From an uncultured Acidaminococcus sp. (lineage in GTDB: Bacteria; Bacillota_C; Negativicutes; Acidaminococcales; Acidaminococcaceae), in assembly GCA_900314165.1 (NCBI GenBank), contig OMUE01000134.1, positions 1 through 13,221 on the forward strand: 13,221 bases of DNA, read 5' to 3'. Numbering within the stretch: the first letter of the stretch is position 1; each line of letters begins with the position of its first letter. Positions 6,726-12,669 of this stretch are shown here, in pieces. The notes under the pieces are model-generated. The model did no database searches. It was not told the origin of the DNA and saw only the letters and a list, made by a program, of their open reading frames with translations. The translations under genes were made by a program, and so were the position numbers.

Positions 6726-7696
6726 AATATAATGAACTACGGCCCCGTCGCCTGCGCATTTCCGAGAATATGCGGGCCTTAGTACGGGAAAATGAGTTGT
6801 CCGTCAAAGATTTCGTATACCCTATCTTCGTGGTGCCCGGTACAGGGGTAAAGGAAGAGATTCCCAGCCTGCCAGGCTGCTACCACCTGTCCGTAGATAA
6901 TGCAGTAGAGACGGCAAAACAAGTTGCCGCTTTGGGGATTCCGGCCATTGAGATTTTTGGACTGCCGGAATATAAAGATGAAATCGGATCTTCTGCCTGG
7001 GATATGACCAGCCCGGTCCAGCGGGCCATGGTGGCTATCAAGAAGGCTGTTCCTGATTTGTTGATTGTAGGAGACGTATGCCTGTGCCAATATACCTCCC
7101 ATGGCCATTGCGGCAAGCTGTGCGGCCATTACGTGGATAACGATGCTACCCTGGAGCTGTTGCAGAAGGTAGCCGTCAGTCAGGCGATGGCCGGTGCGGA
7201 TATCATCGCTCCCTCTGATATGATGGATGGTCGTATCGGAGCCATCCGCAGTGCCCTGGATGCTAATGGGTTCCAGAATACGACGATTATGTCCTATGCG
7301 GTAAAATATGCCTCTGCTTACTATGGTCCCTTCCGGGATGCAGCAAACTCGGCCCCTCAATTCGGGGATCGGAAGCAATACCAGATGGATCCGGCTAATT
7401 CCAGGGAAGCCTTGAAGGAAATCGAGCTGGATCTGGACGAAGGCGCCGATATCATTATGATCAAACCGGCCTTGGCCTACCTGGATATTGTCCGCATGGC
7501 GCGGGATCGCATCAACCGTCCTATTGCTGTGTACAACGTCAGCGGGGAATATGCCATGATCAAGGCAGCTGCCCAACGGGGCTGGATTGATGAAAAGCGC
7601 ATCGTCCTGGAATCCCTCACCAGCATGAAACGGGCCGGTGCCGATATCATCATCAGCTATTTCGCACCTGAAGTGGCGGAGTGGCTGAAAAAATAA
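6722..7696 (+). CDS. hemB: Delta-aminolevulinic acid dehydratase (porphobilinogen synthase)
   Basis: A 324-residue enzyme condensing two 5-aminolevulinates to porphobilinogen. The active-site zinc cysteines Cys120, Cys122 and Cys130 are present in DVCLCQYTSHGHCG, so this is the catalytic-zinc type. The two Schiff-base lysines are Lys195 in SYAVKYASAYYGPFR (191-205) and Lys248 in IIMIKPALAYLD (244-255). The sequence DAANSAPQFGDRKQYQMDPAN also matches the family. Length and start are typical; the ATG overlaps the preceding stop (ATGA), with GAAGGGAG 9 bases upstream. Directly after the TAA (7694-7696) begins a 7-base tandem repeat that leads into hemA. Confidence 0.97.
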   Translation: MKYNELRPRRLRISENMRALVRENELSVKDFVYPIFVVPGTGVKEEIPSLPGCYHLSVDNAVETAKQVAALGIPAIEIFGLPEYKDEIGSSAWDMTSPVQRAMVAIKKAVPDLLIVGDVCLCQYTSHGHCGKLCGHYVDNDATLELLQKVAVSQAMAGADIIAPSDMMDGRIGAIRSALDANGFQNTTIMSYAVKYASAYYGPFRDAANSAPQFGDRKQYQMDPANSREALKEIELDLDEGADIIMIKPALAYLDIVRMARDRINRPIAVYNVSGEYAMIKAAAQRGWIDEKRIVLESLTSMKRAGADIIISYFAPEVAEWLKK

Positions 7697-7724
7697 GCGA
7701 AAAGCGAAGAGCAAAGAGTGAAGA
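7697..7724 (+). repeat. GYRAAGA heptamer array between hemB and hemA
   Basis: Four tandem 7-base units, GCGAAAA, GCGAAGA, GCAAAGA and GTGAAGA, begin on the base after the hemB stop codon. The last unit and the following GGAG form the hemA ribosome binding site. Three similar arrays occur at 10469-10489, 12031-12058 and 12642-12669. Confidence 0.85.
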
Positions 7725-7728
7725 GGAG
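7723..7728 (+). promoter_or_regulatory. Ribosome binding site deciding the hemA start
   Basis: GAGGAG 6 bases upstream of the ATG at 7735. It straddles the end of the heptamer array. A longer in-frame start, a GTG at 7681, would lie inside hemB and translate the repeat, so it is unlikely. Confidence 0.65.
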
Positions 7729-7734
7729 CAAAAA

Positions 7735-8991
7735 ATGGGATTATATTGCTGGGGACTGAATCATAAATCCGTGCCTGTGGCCATACGGGAGCAGTATGCC
7801 CTGTCCCAGGAAGCTCTGACGAAGGCCCTGGAGGATTGGAATGAGGACAGTCCCTTCACAGAGCTGGTCCTGCTGTGTACCTGCAACCGCTGTGAGCTGT
7901 ATGCTGCTACCAAGGAACCCTTATCCCCAGACGCCCTGCGGGACTATTACCTGTCCCTGCTGTCTGCCAGACCTCCTGTACAGCCGGATTATTTCTATAC
8001 GTATGCAGGCAGGGACTGTATTACCCATCTGCTTCGGGTGTCTTCCAGCCTGGATTCGCTGATTGTAGGGGAAGGACAGATCCTAAGTCAGGTCAAGCAG
8101 GCCTATCAGCTGGCTCACGAGCACGGAACCACCGGGGTCATATTGAATATGCTGTTCCAGCAGGCCATTGCTACAGGGAAAAAAGTCCGGACGGATACCC
8201 ATATTGCCTACCATGCGGTCAGTGTCAGCTATGCGGCAGTGCAGCTGGCAGAAAAGTTATTAGGTAAGCTGGATGGGCATACGTTAATGGTCTTTGGGGC
8301 CGGCAAAATGGCTGAATTGACTGCTAAACATTTTCGCAGCAAAGGAGCCGGCCAACTTTTTATTGTGAACCGACATCTGGAACGAGCAGAAAAACTGGCA
8401 AAAAATCTCCATGGGACTGCCGTTCACTGGACAAAAGCCAATGAGGTCTCCCCTCAGGTAGATGTAGTCATTACTTCTACCGGGGCCCCCCACTACGTGC
8501 TTACCAAAGAACGGGCAGAACTCATGGCCTGGCTGCGGGACAACCGCCCCCTTTTGGTGATCGATATTGCCGTCCCCAGGGACGTAGCTCCGGATGTGCA
8601 GGATGTACCCGGCATCACGGTGTATAACATAGATCAGCTGTCCAACCAGGTGGAGGAAAACCGGAAGCTGCGGCAGCAGGAAGCTGATGTAGCCGAACAA
8701 TTGGTGGAACAGGATGTAGCTGCGCTGCTGGAACGCTTCCGCTATCTGCCTGTACGCCCTGCCCTGCTCCGCTTATCGGAAAAAGCAGAAGCCATCCGAA
8801 AACGGGAACTGCACAGAGCTATGGCCAAGCTGCCCGATTTGACGGATTCACAGCGGAAAGAGATTGAGAATCTGTCCCATATGCTGGTGCGCAAACTTCT
8901 GCGGGACCCTATGATGCTGACCGTCGGCAGCGCCAGCACGGATAAAGAAAAAGAGACGGTGAAGAGTTTGTCGGAGTTCTTTCAGTTGTAA
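7735..8991 (+). CDS. hemA: Glutamyl-tRNA reductase
   Basis: A 418-residue NADPH-dependent enzyme that reduces glutamyl-tRNA to glutamate-1-semialdehyde, the first committed tetrapyrrole step in the C5 pathway. The N-terminal domain has GLNHKSVPVAIRE (7-19) and LCTCNRCELY (48-57) with the catalytic Cys50, then LLRVSSSLDSLIVGEGQILSQVKQAY. The NADPH domain has LMVFGAGKMAEL. The C-terminal dimerisation helices include FRYLPVRPALLRLSEKAE and LSHMLVRKLLRDP. The ATG at 7735 is chosen because the family begins at this point and GAGGAG lies 6 bases before it. The gene follows hemB after 38 bases of heptamer repeat. HemL takes the unstable product directly and is encoded 153 bases downstream. Confidence 0.96.
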   Translation: MGLYCWGLNHKSVPVAIREQYALSQEALTKALEDWNEDSPFTELVLLCTCNRCELYAATKEPLSPDALRDYYLSLLSARPPVQPDYFYTYAGRDCITHLLRVSSSLDSLIVGEGQILSQVKQAYQLAHEHGTTGVILNMLFQQAIATGKKVRTDTHIAYHAVSVSYAAVQLAEKLLGKLDGHTLMVFGAGKMAELTAKHFRSKGAGQLFIVNRHLERAEKLAKNLHGTAVHWTKANEVSPQVDVVITSTGAPHYVLTKERAELMAWLRDNRPLLVIDIAVPRDVAPDVQDVPGITVYNIDQLSNQVEENRKLRQQEADVAEQLVEQDVAALLERFRYLPVRPALLRLSEKAEAIRKRELHRAMAKLPDLTDSQRKEIENLSHMLVRKLLRDPMMLTVGSASTDKEKETVKSLSEFFQL

Positions 8992-9019
8992 AAATGGATT
9001 TGCGTTGCATTAACCCACC

Positions 9020-9060
9020 ACCATCCTTCGGATGGTCCTCCGCCCTTGAAAAGGGCGGAC
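9020..9060. repeat. Double-hairpin intergenic element, copy A
   Basis: Two adjacent hairpins between hemA and hemL. The first pairs ACCATCC (9020-9026) with GGATGGT (9030-9036). The second pairs TCCGCCCTT (9039-9047) with AAGGGCGGA (9051-9059) around the loop GAA. Copies B (11974-12016) and C (12573-12618) have the same layout, and the second hairpin of A and B is almost identical. There is no T-tract. An in-frame ATG at 9046 would extend hemL into this element and is rejected as the start. Confidence 0.7.
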
Positions 9061-9068
9061 AATTTATT

Positions 9069-9085
9069 CCACGCTGCTAGCGTGG
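9069..9085. repeat. Small hairpin next to element A
   Basis: CCACGCT (9069-9075) pairs perfectly with AGCGTGG (9079-9085) around GCT. It is followed by TTCCTC, much as the first hairpin of the double-hairpin elements is followed by a pyrimidine run. It may be a decayed first half of another copy, which is an inference. Confidence 0.45.
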
Positions 9086-9130
9086 TTCCTCTTTCGTCCG
9101 TCGGCTGTCGTAGATCGTCAGTCCAAATTA

Positions 9131-9139
9131 TAAGGAGGT
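9131..9139 (+). promoter_or_regulatory. Ribosome binding site deciding the hemL start
   Basis: TAAGGAGGT is a full match to the anti-Shine-Dalgarno complement, with 6 bases from GGAGG to the ATG at 9145. It marks that ATG as the start rather than the in-frame ATG at 9046. Confidence 0.75.
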
Positions 9140-9144
9140 CATCC

Positions 9145-10446
9145 ATGTTGAATCATAGTCGTTCAGAAGCTGCTTTTGAAGAAGCAAAATCCCTGATGCC
9201 GGGAGGGGTAAACAGCCCGGTACGGTCCGGCAACAGGGTTCATTGTACGCCCCCATTCATCCATCACGCCCAGGGCTGCACGATTACGGATATAGACGGC
9301 AATACGTACATTGATTATATTGGGTCCTGGGGGCCTATGATTGCCGGCCATGCCCATCCCAGAGTTGTTAAAGCTTTGGCCGCAGCCGCAGCCAGAGGGA
9401 CCAGTTACGGTGCCCCTACCCTGCTGGAATCAGAAATCGTCAAGAAGGTCCAGACCCTGTATCCTTCTATAGAGATGCTGCGCATGGTGAATTCCGGCAC
9501 AGAAGCTACCATGAGTGCCCTGCGGGTAGCCCGGGGTGCTACGGGTCGCAATAAGATTGTCAAATTCCAGGGCTGCTACCATGGTCATGCAGACAGTCTG
9601 TTGGTAGCTGCCGGCAGCGGAGCCGCTACCTTTGGCCGGCCGGACAGCCCGGGAGTGACGCCGGGTACTGCTGCCGATACCCTGACCGTACCCTATAATG
9701 ACATTTCTGCCTTTCAATCGCTAATGGATCAGGCCGGTGACGAAATCGCTGCCGTCATTGTGGAACCGGTAGCCGGCAATATGGGGACTGTACTGCCCAT
9801 TCCAGGGTTTCTGGAGGCGCTTCGGGAAGAAACAGCTAACCATGGCACCGTGCTTATCTTTGACGAGGTCATGTGCGGTTTTCGGACAAGCCTTCACGGA
9901 GCTCAGGGATATTACGGGATCACGCCGGATATGACCTGCCTGGGCAAGATTATCGGCGGTGGTCTGCCGGCCGCAGCTTACGGAGGCAAAAAATCTCTAA
10001 TGAACCAGGTTTCTCCTGCAGGCCCTATTTATCAGGCCGGTACCCTCAGCGGCAATCCCCTTGCTGTAACGGCTGGGCTGGAGACCTTGAACATCATTAC
10101 GGAAGATCCGGACTATACGGTGCGGGTGACGGAACATACGACGTATCTGACGGAGGGCTTGCGGGAAGCAGCTGCTAAGGCTGGTGTGTCCGTCTGCATC
10201 CACCAGAGCGGTTCCATGTTCAGCGTATTCTTTACGGATAAAGATGTCCTGAATTTTGCGGATGCCCAGGCCTGTGATCAGGAGGCTTTTGCCACGTACT
10301 ATAAAGCCATGTTAGAACAGGGCATCTACCTGCCTCCTTCCCAATTTGAAACCTGCTTTGTATCCGGTGCCCATGACAGGACTGCTCTGGATAAAACAAT
10401 AGCAGCTGCCCAAACGGCTTTCGCCGCAGCAGCTGCTATGGAGTAG
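9145..10446 (+). CDS. hemL: Glutamate-1-semialdehyde 2,1-aminomutase
   Basis: A 433-residue PLP enzyme that turns glutamate-1-semialdehyde into 5-aminolevulinate. Visible marks are MPGGVNSPVRS (18-28), MVNSGTEATMSALRVARG (114-131), FQGCYHGHADSLL (141-153), VEPVAGNMG (206-214), IFDEVMCGFR (238-247) with the PLP-ring Asp240, and LGKIIGGGLPAAAYGG (266-281) with the Schiff-base Lys268. The length fits the family. The start at 9145 is fixed by a very strong ribosome binding site. The gene is last of the tetrapyrrole cluster, 153 bases after hemA; that gap holds hairpin repeats but no clear promoter or terminator. It is convergent with the hydrolase gene, leaving 25 bases between the two stops. Confidence 0.97.
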   Translation: MLNHSRSEAAFEEAKSLMPGGVNSPVRSGNRVHCTPPFIHHAQGCTITDIDGNTYIDYIGSWGPMIAGHAHPRVVKALAAAAARGTSYGAPTLLESEIVKKVQTLYPSIEMLRMVNSGTEATMSALRVARGATGRNKIVKFQGCYHGHADSLLVAAGSGAATFGRPDSPGVTPGTAADTLTVPYNDISAFQSLMDQAGDEIAAVIVEPVAGNMGTVLPIPGFLEALREETANHGTVLIFDEVMCGFRTSLHGAQGYYGITPDMTCLGKIIGGGLPAAAYGGKKSLMNQVSPAGPIYQAGTLSGNPLAVTAGLETLNIITEDPDYTVRVTEHTTYLTEGLREAAAKAGVSVCIHQSGSMFSVFFTDKDVLNFADAQACDQEAFATYYKAMLEQGIYLPPSQFETCFVSGAHDRTALDKTIAAAQTAFAAAAAME

Positions 10447-10468
10447 ACGCGATTGGCCGGAGGCCGCC

Positions 10469-10489
10469 TCTTTACTCTTCGCTCTTCGC
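10469..10489 (-). repeat. GYRAAGA heptamer array at the 3' end of the hydrolase gene
   Basis: On the minus strand three units, GCGAAGA, GCGAAGA and GTAAAGA. They encode the last residues of the hydrolase (AKSEE) and supply its TAA stop at 10472-10474. The orientation is the same as the gene. Confidence 0.8.
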
Positions 10490-11857
10490 TGTTTTTCTCT
10501 GTTCAAACAGCCAATCCCTGATGCCTTCAATATCGTAGGCTACGGACCAGGTGTACATGTGATTGCCGCCTTTGAAGATTGTCAGATGGATTGGTGCTGC
10601 TGGCGCCATTTGGGCCGTCAGTTTGGCAAATTTTTTGGGAGAGCTGTGGCTGTTCCAGGTTCCACGGACTACTTTGCTGCCCAGGCTTTCCCATTTATCT
10701 GCAGCCGCCGTCATGCCAGGATAGGCCTTTGTATCCCCTTTGCAGACCACAATCCACAGGTTCTTGTCCTTCATAGCGGCCATCTCGTCCACATCCCACT
10801 GGCAAGCTACAAGATACTGGCCTGCGAATAGATCCGGTTCTTTATCGCTTAGAGCGATATTGGCCATACCTCCCTGGGACTGTCCGGTACCGTAGATACG
10901 GTCTTTGTCCACGGCATAAGAATCTCTCACATGGTGGATCAGATTGCGGACCAGGGTCAGACCCGGCGTCCATTTATGGTCATCCTTCGTCATCATCCCC
11001 AGCTGATAAATGAGCTGCTTCCGGTATTGCGGCACCAGTACGATGGCAGGATGCTTCTGCTGCTCTTTTTCTGTAGCCCAGATGGTACCGCCGTTGCCCT
11101 GATATAGAGCCCCTGTATCATCGTCCGTATTGGCACTGGCATCTCCGATAAAGACTACCATAGGGTATTTTTTAGCAGGGTCATACCCTTTGGGAAGGTA
11201 CAAATTATAAGGAATCGTAGCGGGTACGTCGGCATCTTCATAGTAAAGCGTTTGGAAGGAATCCAGGATGGATTTCGTCTTCCTACTGGTTGTAATAGGA
11301 ACGGTCATGACAGGATATTTCAGGCCATTGACCGCTTTTATTTTGTGGGTCTGTTGTACGATAGCCTTCAGGACAGGTTTTTCCCGGTCAGAAAACATGG
11401 GAGCTTCCCTTTTATCCTGGGCTCCATCGTCTTTTTTATTTTTCTTGGATTTTTTCTTTTCTTTCGCCTGCTGTTTGAAAGGCACAGAGTTCGTATGCTT
11501 CAGGTGCAGGATTACGTATTTTCCGGGCTGATCCGCTTCCAGAGAAGGCGTCGTATTAGTGGTCACCTTTGTAATGGTCCTGTCCTTCACTTCAAAGAAT
11601 CCCTTGCGGAGCTTCCGGCTGTCGATTTCTGCCGGATATTTCAAAGCCACAGCACTGACCTGCTCCCCATCGCCGTACACATCAGGAATGATAAAGGCTT
11701 CCACCAGCCTGCGGGGCCGTACTACGGGCAGCGTGTACCCAGGCTTGGGCAGGGCCTCAGCAGTTGCTGCACTGGCCTTAGGGACAGCTGCCCCTAAACT
11801 CATAAAAGCAATCATTGCACAAACAAAAGCACACTTTAATCTGTTCTTACCTATCAT
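10472..11857 (-). CDS. Secreted alpha/beta hydrolase (esterase/peptidase-like)
   Basis: A 461-residue exported hydrolase. A signal peptide is evident: positive start (MIGKNRLK), hydrophobic core (about 9-24), and an Ala-X-Ala region ending near residue 30 (PKASA). Residues about 40-190 look like the beta-rich N-terminal domain found before some bacterial esterase domains. They are interrupted by a Lys-rich insert at 128-145 (for example KEKKKSKKNKK). The catalytic domain starts near IPYNLYLPKGYDPAKKYPMVVFIGDAS (215-241). The nucleophile motif GQSQGG is at 325-330 with Ser327; Asp375 in VCKGDTKAYPG is a candidate acid and His433 in KGGNHMYTW the likely catalytic His. The family resembles poly(3-hydroxybutyrate) depolymerase/feruloyl esterase-type hydrolases; the substrate is unknown. 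AAGGGG lies 7 bases before the ATG. The last residues, AKSEE, come from the repeat array. It would act in the periplasm or outside the cell. Confidence 0.88.
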   Translation of the reverse strand: MIGKNRLKCAFVCAMIAFMSLGAAVPKASAATAEALPKPGYTLPVVRPRRLVEAFIIPDVYGDGEQVSAVALKYPAEIDSRKLRKGFFEVKDRTITKVTTNTTPSLEADQPGKYVILHLKHTNSVPFKQQAKEKKKSKKNKKDDGAQDKREAPMFSDREKPVLKAIVQQTHKIKAVNGLKYPVMTVPITTSRKTKSILDSFQTLYYEDADVPATIPYNLYLPKGYDPAKKYPMVVFIGDASANTDDDTGALYQGNGGTIWATEKEQQKHPAIVLVPQYRKQLIYQLGMMTKDDHKWTPGLTLVRNLIHHVRDSYAVDKDRIYGTGQSQGGMANIALSDKEPDLFAGQYLVACQWDVDEMAAMKDKNLWIVVCKGDTKAYPGMTAAADKWESLGSKVVRGTWNSHSSPKKFAKLTAQMAPAAPIHLTIFKGGNHMYTWSVAYDIEGIRDWLFEQRKTAKSEE

Positions 11858-11922
11858 TTCAGTACCCCTTAAATATTAAACTATACAACAAGCAGCAAAA
11901 TATCATCCATATGTACACAGAA

Positions 11923-11958
11923 CCGTTGGGGCGTGCCAACCAACGGGCGGTGCGCCCG
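11923..11958. repeat. Inverted-repeat pair upstream of the hydrolase gene
   Basis: CCGTTGG (11923-11929) pairs with CCAACGG (11940-11946), and CGGGCG (11944-11949) pairs with CGCCCG (11953-11958). The two hairpins overlap at CGG, so they are mutually exclusive or form alternative folds. They lie just before double-hairpin copy B, in the gap between the LMW-PTP gene and the hydrolase gene. Confidence 0.6.
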
Positions 11959-11973
11959 CAAATTACAAACCCT

Positions 11974-12016
11974 GACCGTTGCAAGCAACGGTCTCCCGCC
12001 CTTGAAAAGGGCGGAC
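11974..12016. repeat. Double-hairpin intergenic element, copy B
   Basis: The first hairpin is GACCGTTG-CAAG-CAACGGTC (11974-11993), a perfect palindrome. The second is CCGCCCTT (11996-12003) with AAGGGCGG (12007-12014) around GAA, identical to copy A over CCGCCCTTGAAAAGGGCGGAC. It lies downstream of the LMW-PTP gene, close to a heptamer array. Confidence 0.75.
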
Positions 12017-12030
12017 TTTGAACGATCTCC

Positions 12031-12058
12031 TCTTCGCTCTTCACTCTTTGCTCTTCGC
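12031..12058 (-). repeat. GYRAAGA heptamer array at the 3' end of the intact LMW-PTP gene
   Basis: Four units on the minus strand: GCGAAGA, GCAAAGA, GTGAAGA, GCGAAGA. The first three encode the end of the protein (AKSKE) and the TGA stop at 12041-12043. Confidence 0.85.
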
Positions 12059-12505
12059 TATAATCTTTCCCAACAGCCCCTTGCAGCCCAGCTCTACATC
12101 CTCGTAGGTGGCGTCGAAATTCCGGGTGTACCAGGGATCCGGCACCTCCCGGTTAGAGCCGATGAACTCCAACAGGCTGTAGATCTTGTGATCCAGATCA
12201 CCACCGGTAATGCGCTTGATGGCGGCATCATTGCGGGCATCGAAGCCGATGATGTAGTCGTAGGCCTCATAATCCTTCTGGGTCATCTGGACGGCAGCCC
12301 GCTTTGTAAAAGGAATCCCTTTTTCACGGAGCTTATCTTTCGTGGCGTAATACGTGTCGCAGCCAATCTGTTCGTCACTGGTAGCAGCGGAGGCCACGTA
12401 GATCCGGTCCGATAAGCCCGCTTTCCGGACTAGTTCTTTCATATAAAACTCCGCCATGGTGGACCGGCAGATATTGCCATAGCAGACAAATAGGATGCGG
12501 ATCAT
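12041..12505 (-). CDS. Low-molecular-weight protein tyrosine phosphatase
   Basis: A 154-residue cytosolic phosphatase of the LMW-PTP family. The catalytic P-loop CYGNICRS at residues 8-15 follows strand MIRILFV and carries the nucleophile Cys8 and Arg14. The general acid is Asp123 in VPDPWYT (121-127). YDYIIGFDARN and ITGGD are also as in the family. Size is normal. GGAGG lies 6 bases before the ATG. These enzymes dephosphorylate phosphotyrosine, often on tyrosine kinases that control polysaccharide export, but no such kinase is in view and the substrate is unknown; some relatives are arsenate reductases. The last five residues and stop come from a heptamer array. A second, damaged copy lies directly upstream on the same strand. 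Confidence 0.95.
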   Translation of the reverse strand: MIRILFVCYGNICRSTMAEFYMKELVRKAGLSDRIYVASAATSDEQIGCDTYYATKDKLREKGIPFTKRAAVQMTQKDYEAYDYIIGFDARNDAAIKRITGGDLDHKIYSLLEFIGSNREVPDPWYTRNFDATYEDVELGCKGLLGKIIAKSKE

Positions 12506-12523
12506 GGGAAACCTCCGATTTGT

Positions 12524-12551
12524 TTAGGGGTTAGGGATTTGGGGTTAAAAG
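12524..12551. repeat. TTAGGGG-type heptamer tract
   Basis: On the plus strand four successive 7-base units: TTAGGGG, TTAGGGA, TTTGGGG, TTAAAAG, decaying to the right. It lies immediately upstream of the ribosome binding site of the intact LMW-PTP gene and so may be in its leader. The period is the same as that of the GYRAAGA arrays, but the unit differs. Confidence 0.5.
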
Positions 12552-12572
12552 GCTGCTGCCTGCACCCCCACC

Positions 12573-12618
12573 ACCGTTGCAAGCAACGGTCCCCCGCCCC
12601 CGCTCTGCGAGGGCGGAC
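12573..12618. repeat. Double-hairpin intergenic element, copy C
   Basis: The first hairpin is ACCGTTG-CAAG-CAACGGT (12573-12590), identical to that of copy B. The second pairs CCGCCC (12594-12599) with GGGCGG (12611-12616), with inner CGC/GCG pairs and a loop unlike copies A and B. It ends in GGCGGAC like the others. It lies downstream of the broken LMW-PTP copy, 23 bases from its heptamer array. Confidence 0.7.
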
Positions 12619-12641
12619 ATTGTTGGCAGGCCTGCGGCCCC

Positions 12642-12669
12642 TCTTCGCGCTTCACTCTTTGCTCTTCGC
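12642..12669 (-). repeat. GYRAAGA heptamer array at the 3' end of the broken LMW-PTP copy
   Basis: Four units on the minus strand: GCGAAGA, GCAAAGA, GTGAAGC, GCGAAGA. As in the intact copy, they supply AKSKE and the TGA stop (12652-12654). Confidence 0.85.

Noticed and set aside
6779..7714. A 311-codon open frame on the minus strand
   Set aside because: It is antisense to hemB over almost its whole length, while hemB has complete active-site motifs; the reverse frame shows no recognisable domain.
7681..7734. In-frame extension of hemA to a GTG at 7681
   Set aside because: It overlaps hemB and would encode the heptamer repeat as an N-terminal tail absent from the family.
9046..9144. In-frame extension of hemL to an upstream ATG at 9046
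   Set aside because: It would translate the hairpin repeats, has no ribosome binding site, and makes HemL longer than its family; the start at 9145 has a very strong site.
10447..10471. A shared terminator between the convergent hemL and hydrolase genes
   Set aside because: Only a 4-base-pair GGCC/GGCC stem is present, with no T-tract on either strand.
11252..11797. A 181-codon plus-strand open frame with hydrophobic stretches resembling membrane segments
   Set aside because: The Phe/Leu-rich runs are the reverse complement of the Lys-rich insert and neighbouring codons of the hydrolase, so it is a shadow.
7697..12669. The repeat arrays as a CRISPR or CRISPR remnant
   Set aside because: The units are 7 bases, directly adjacent and without spacers, and no cas gene is present.
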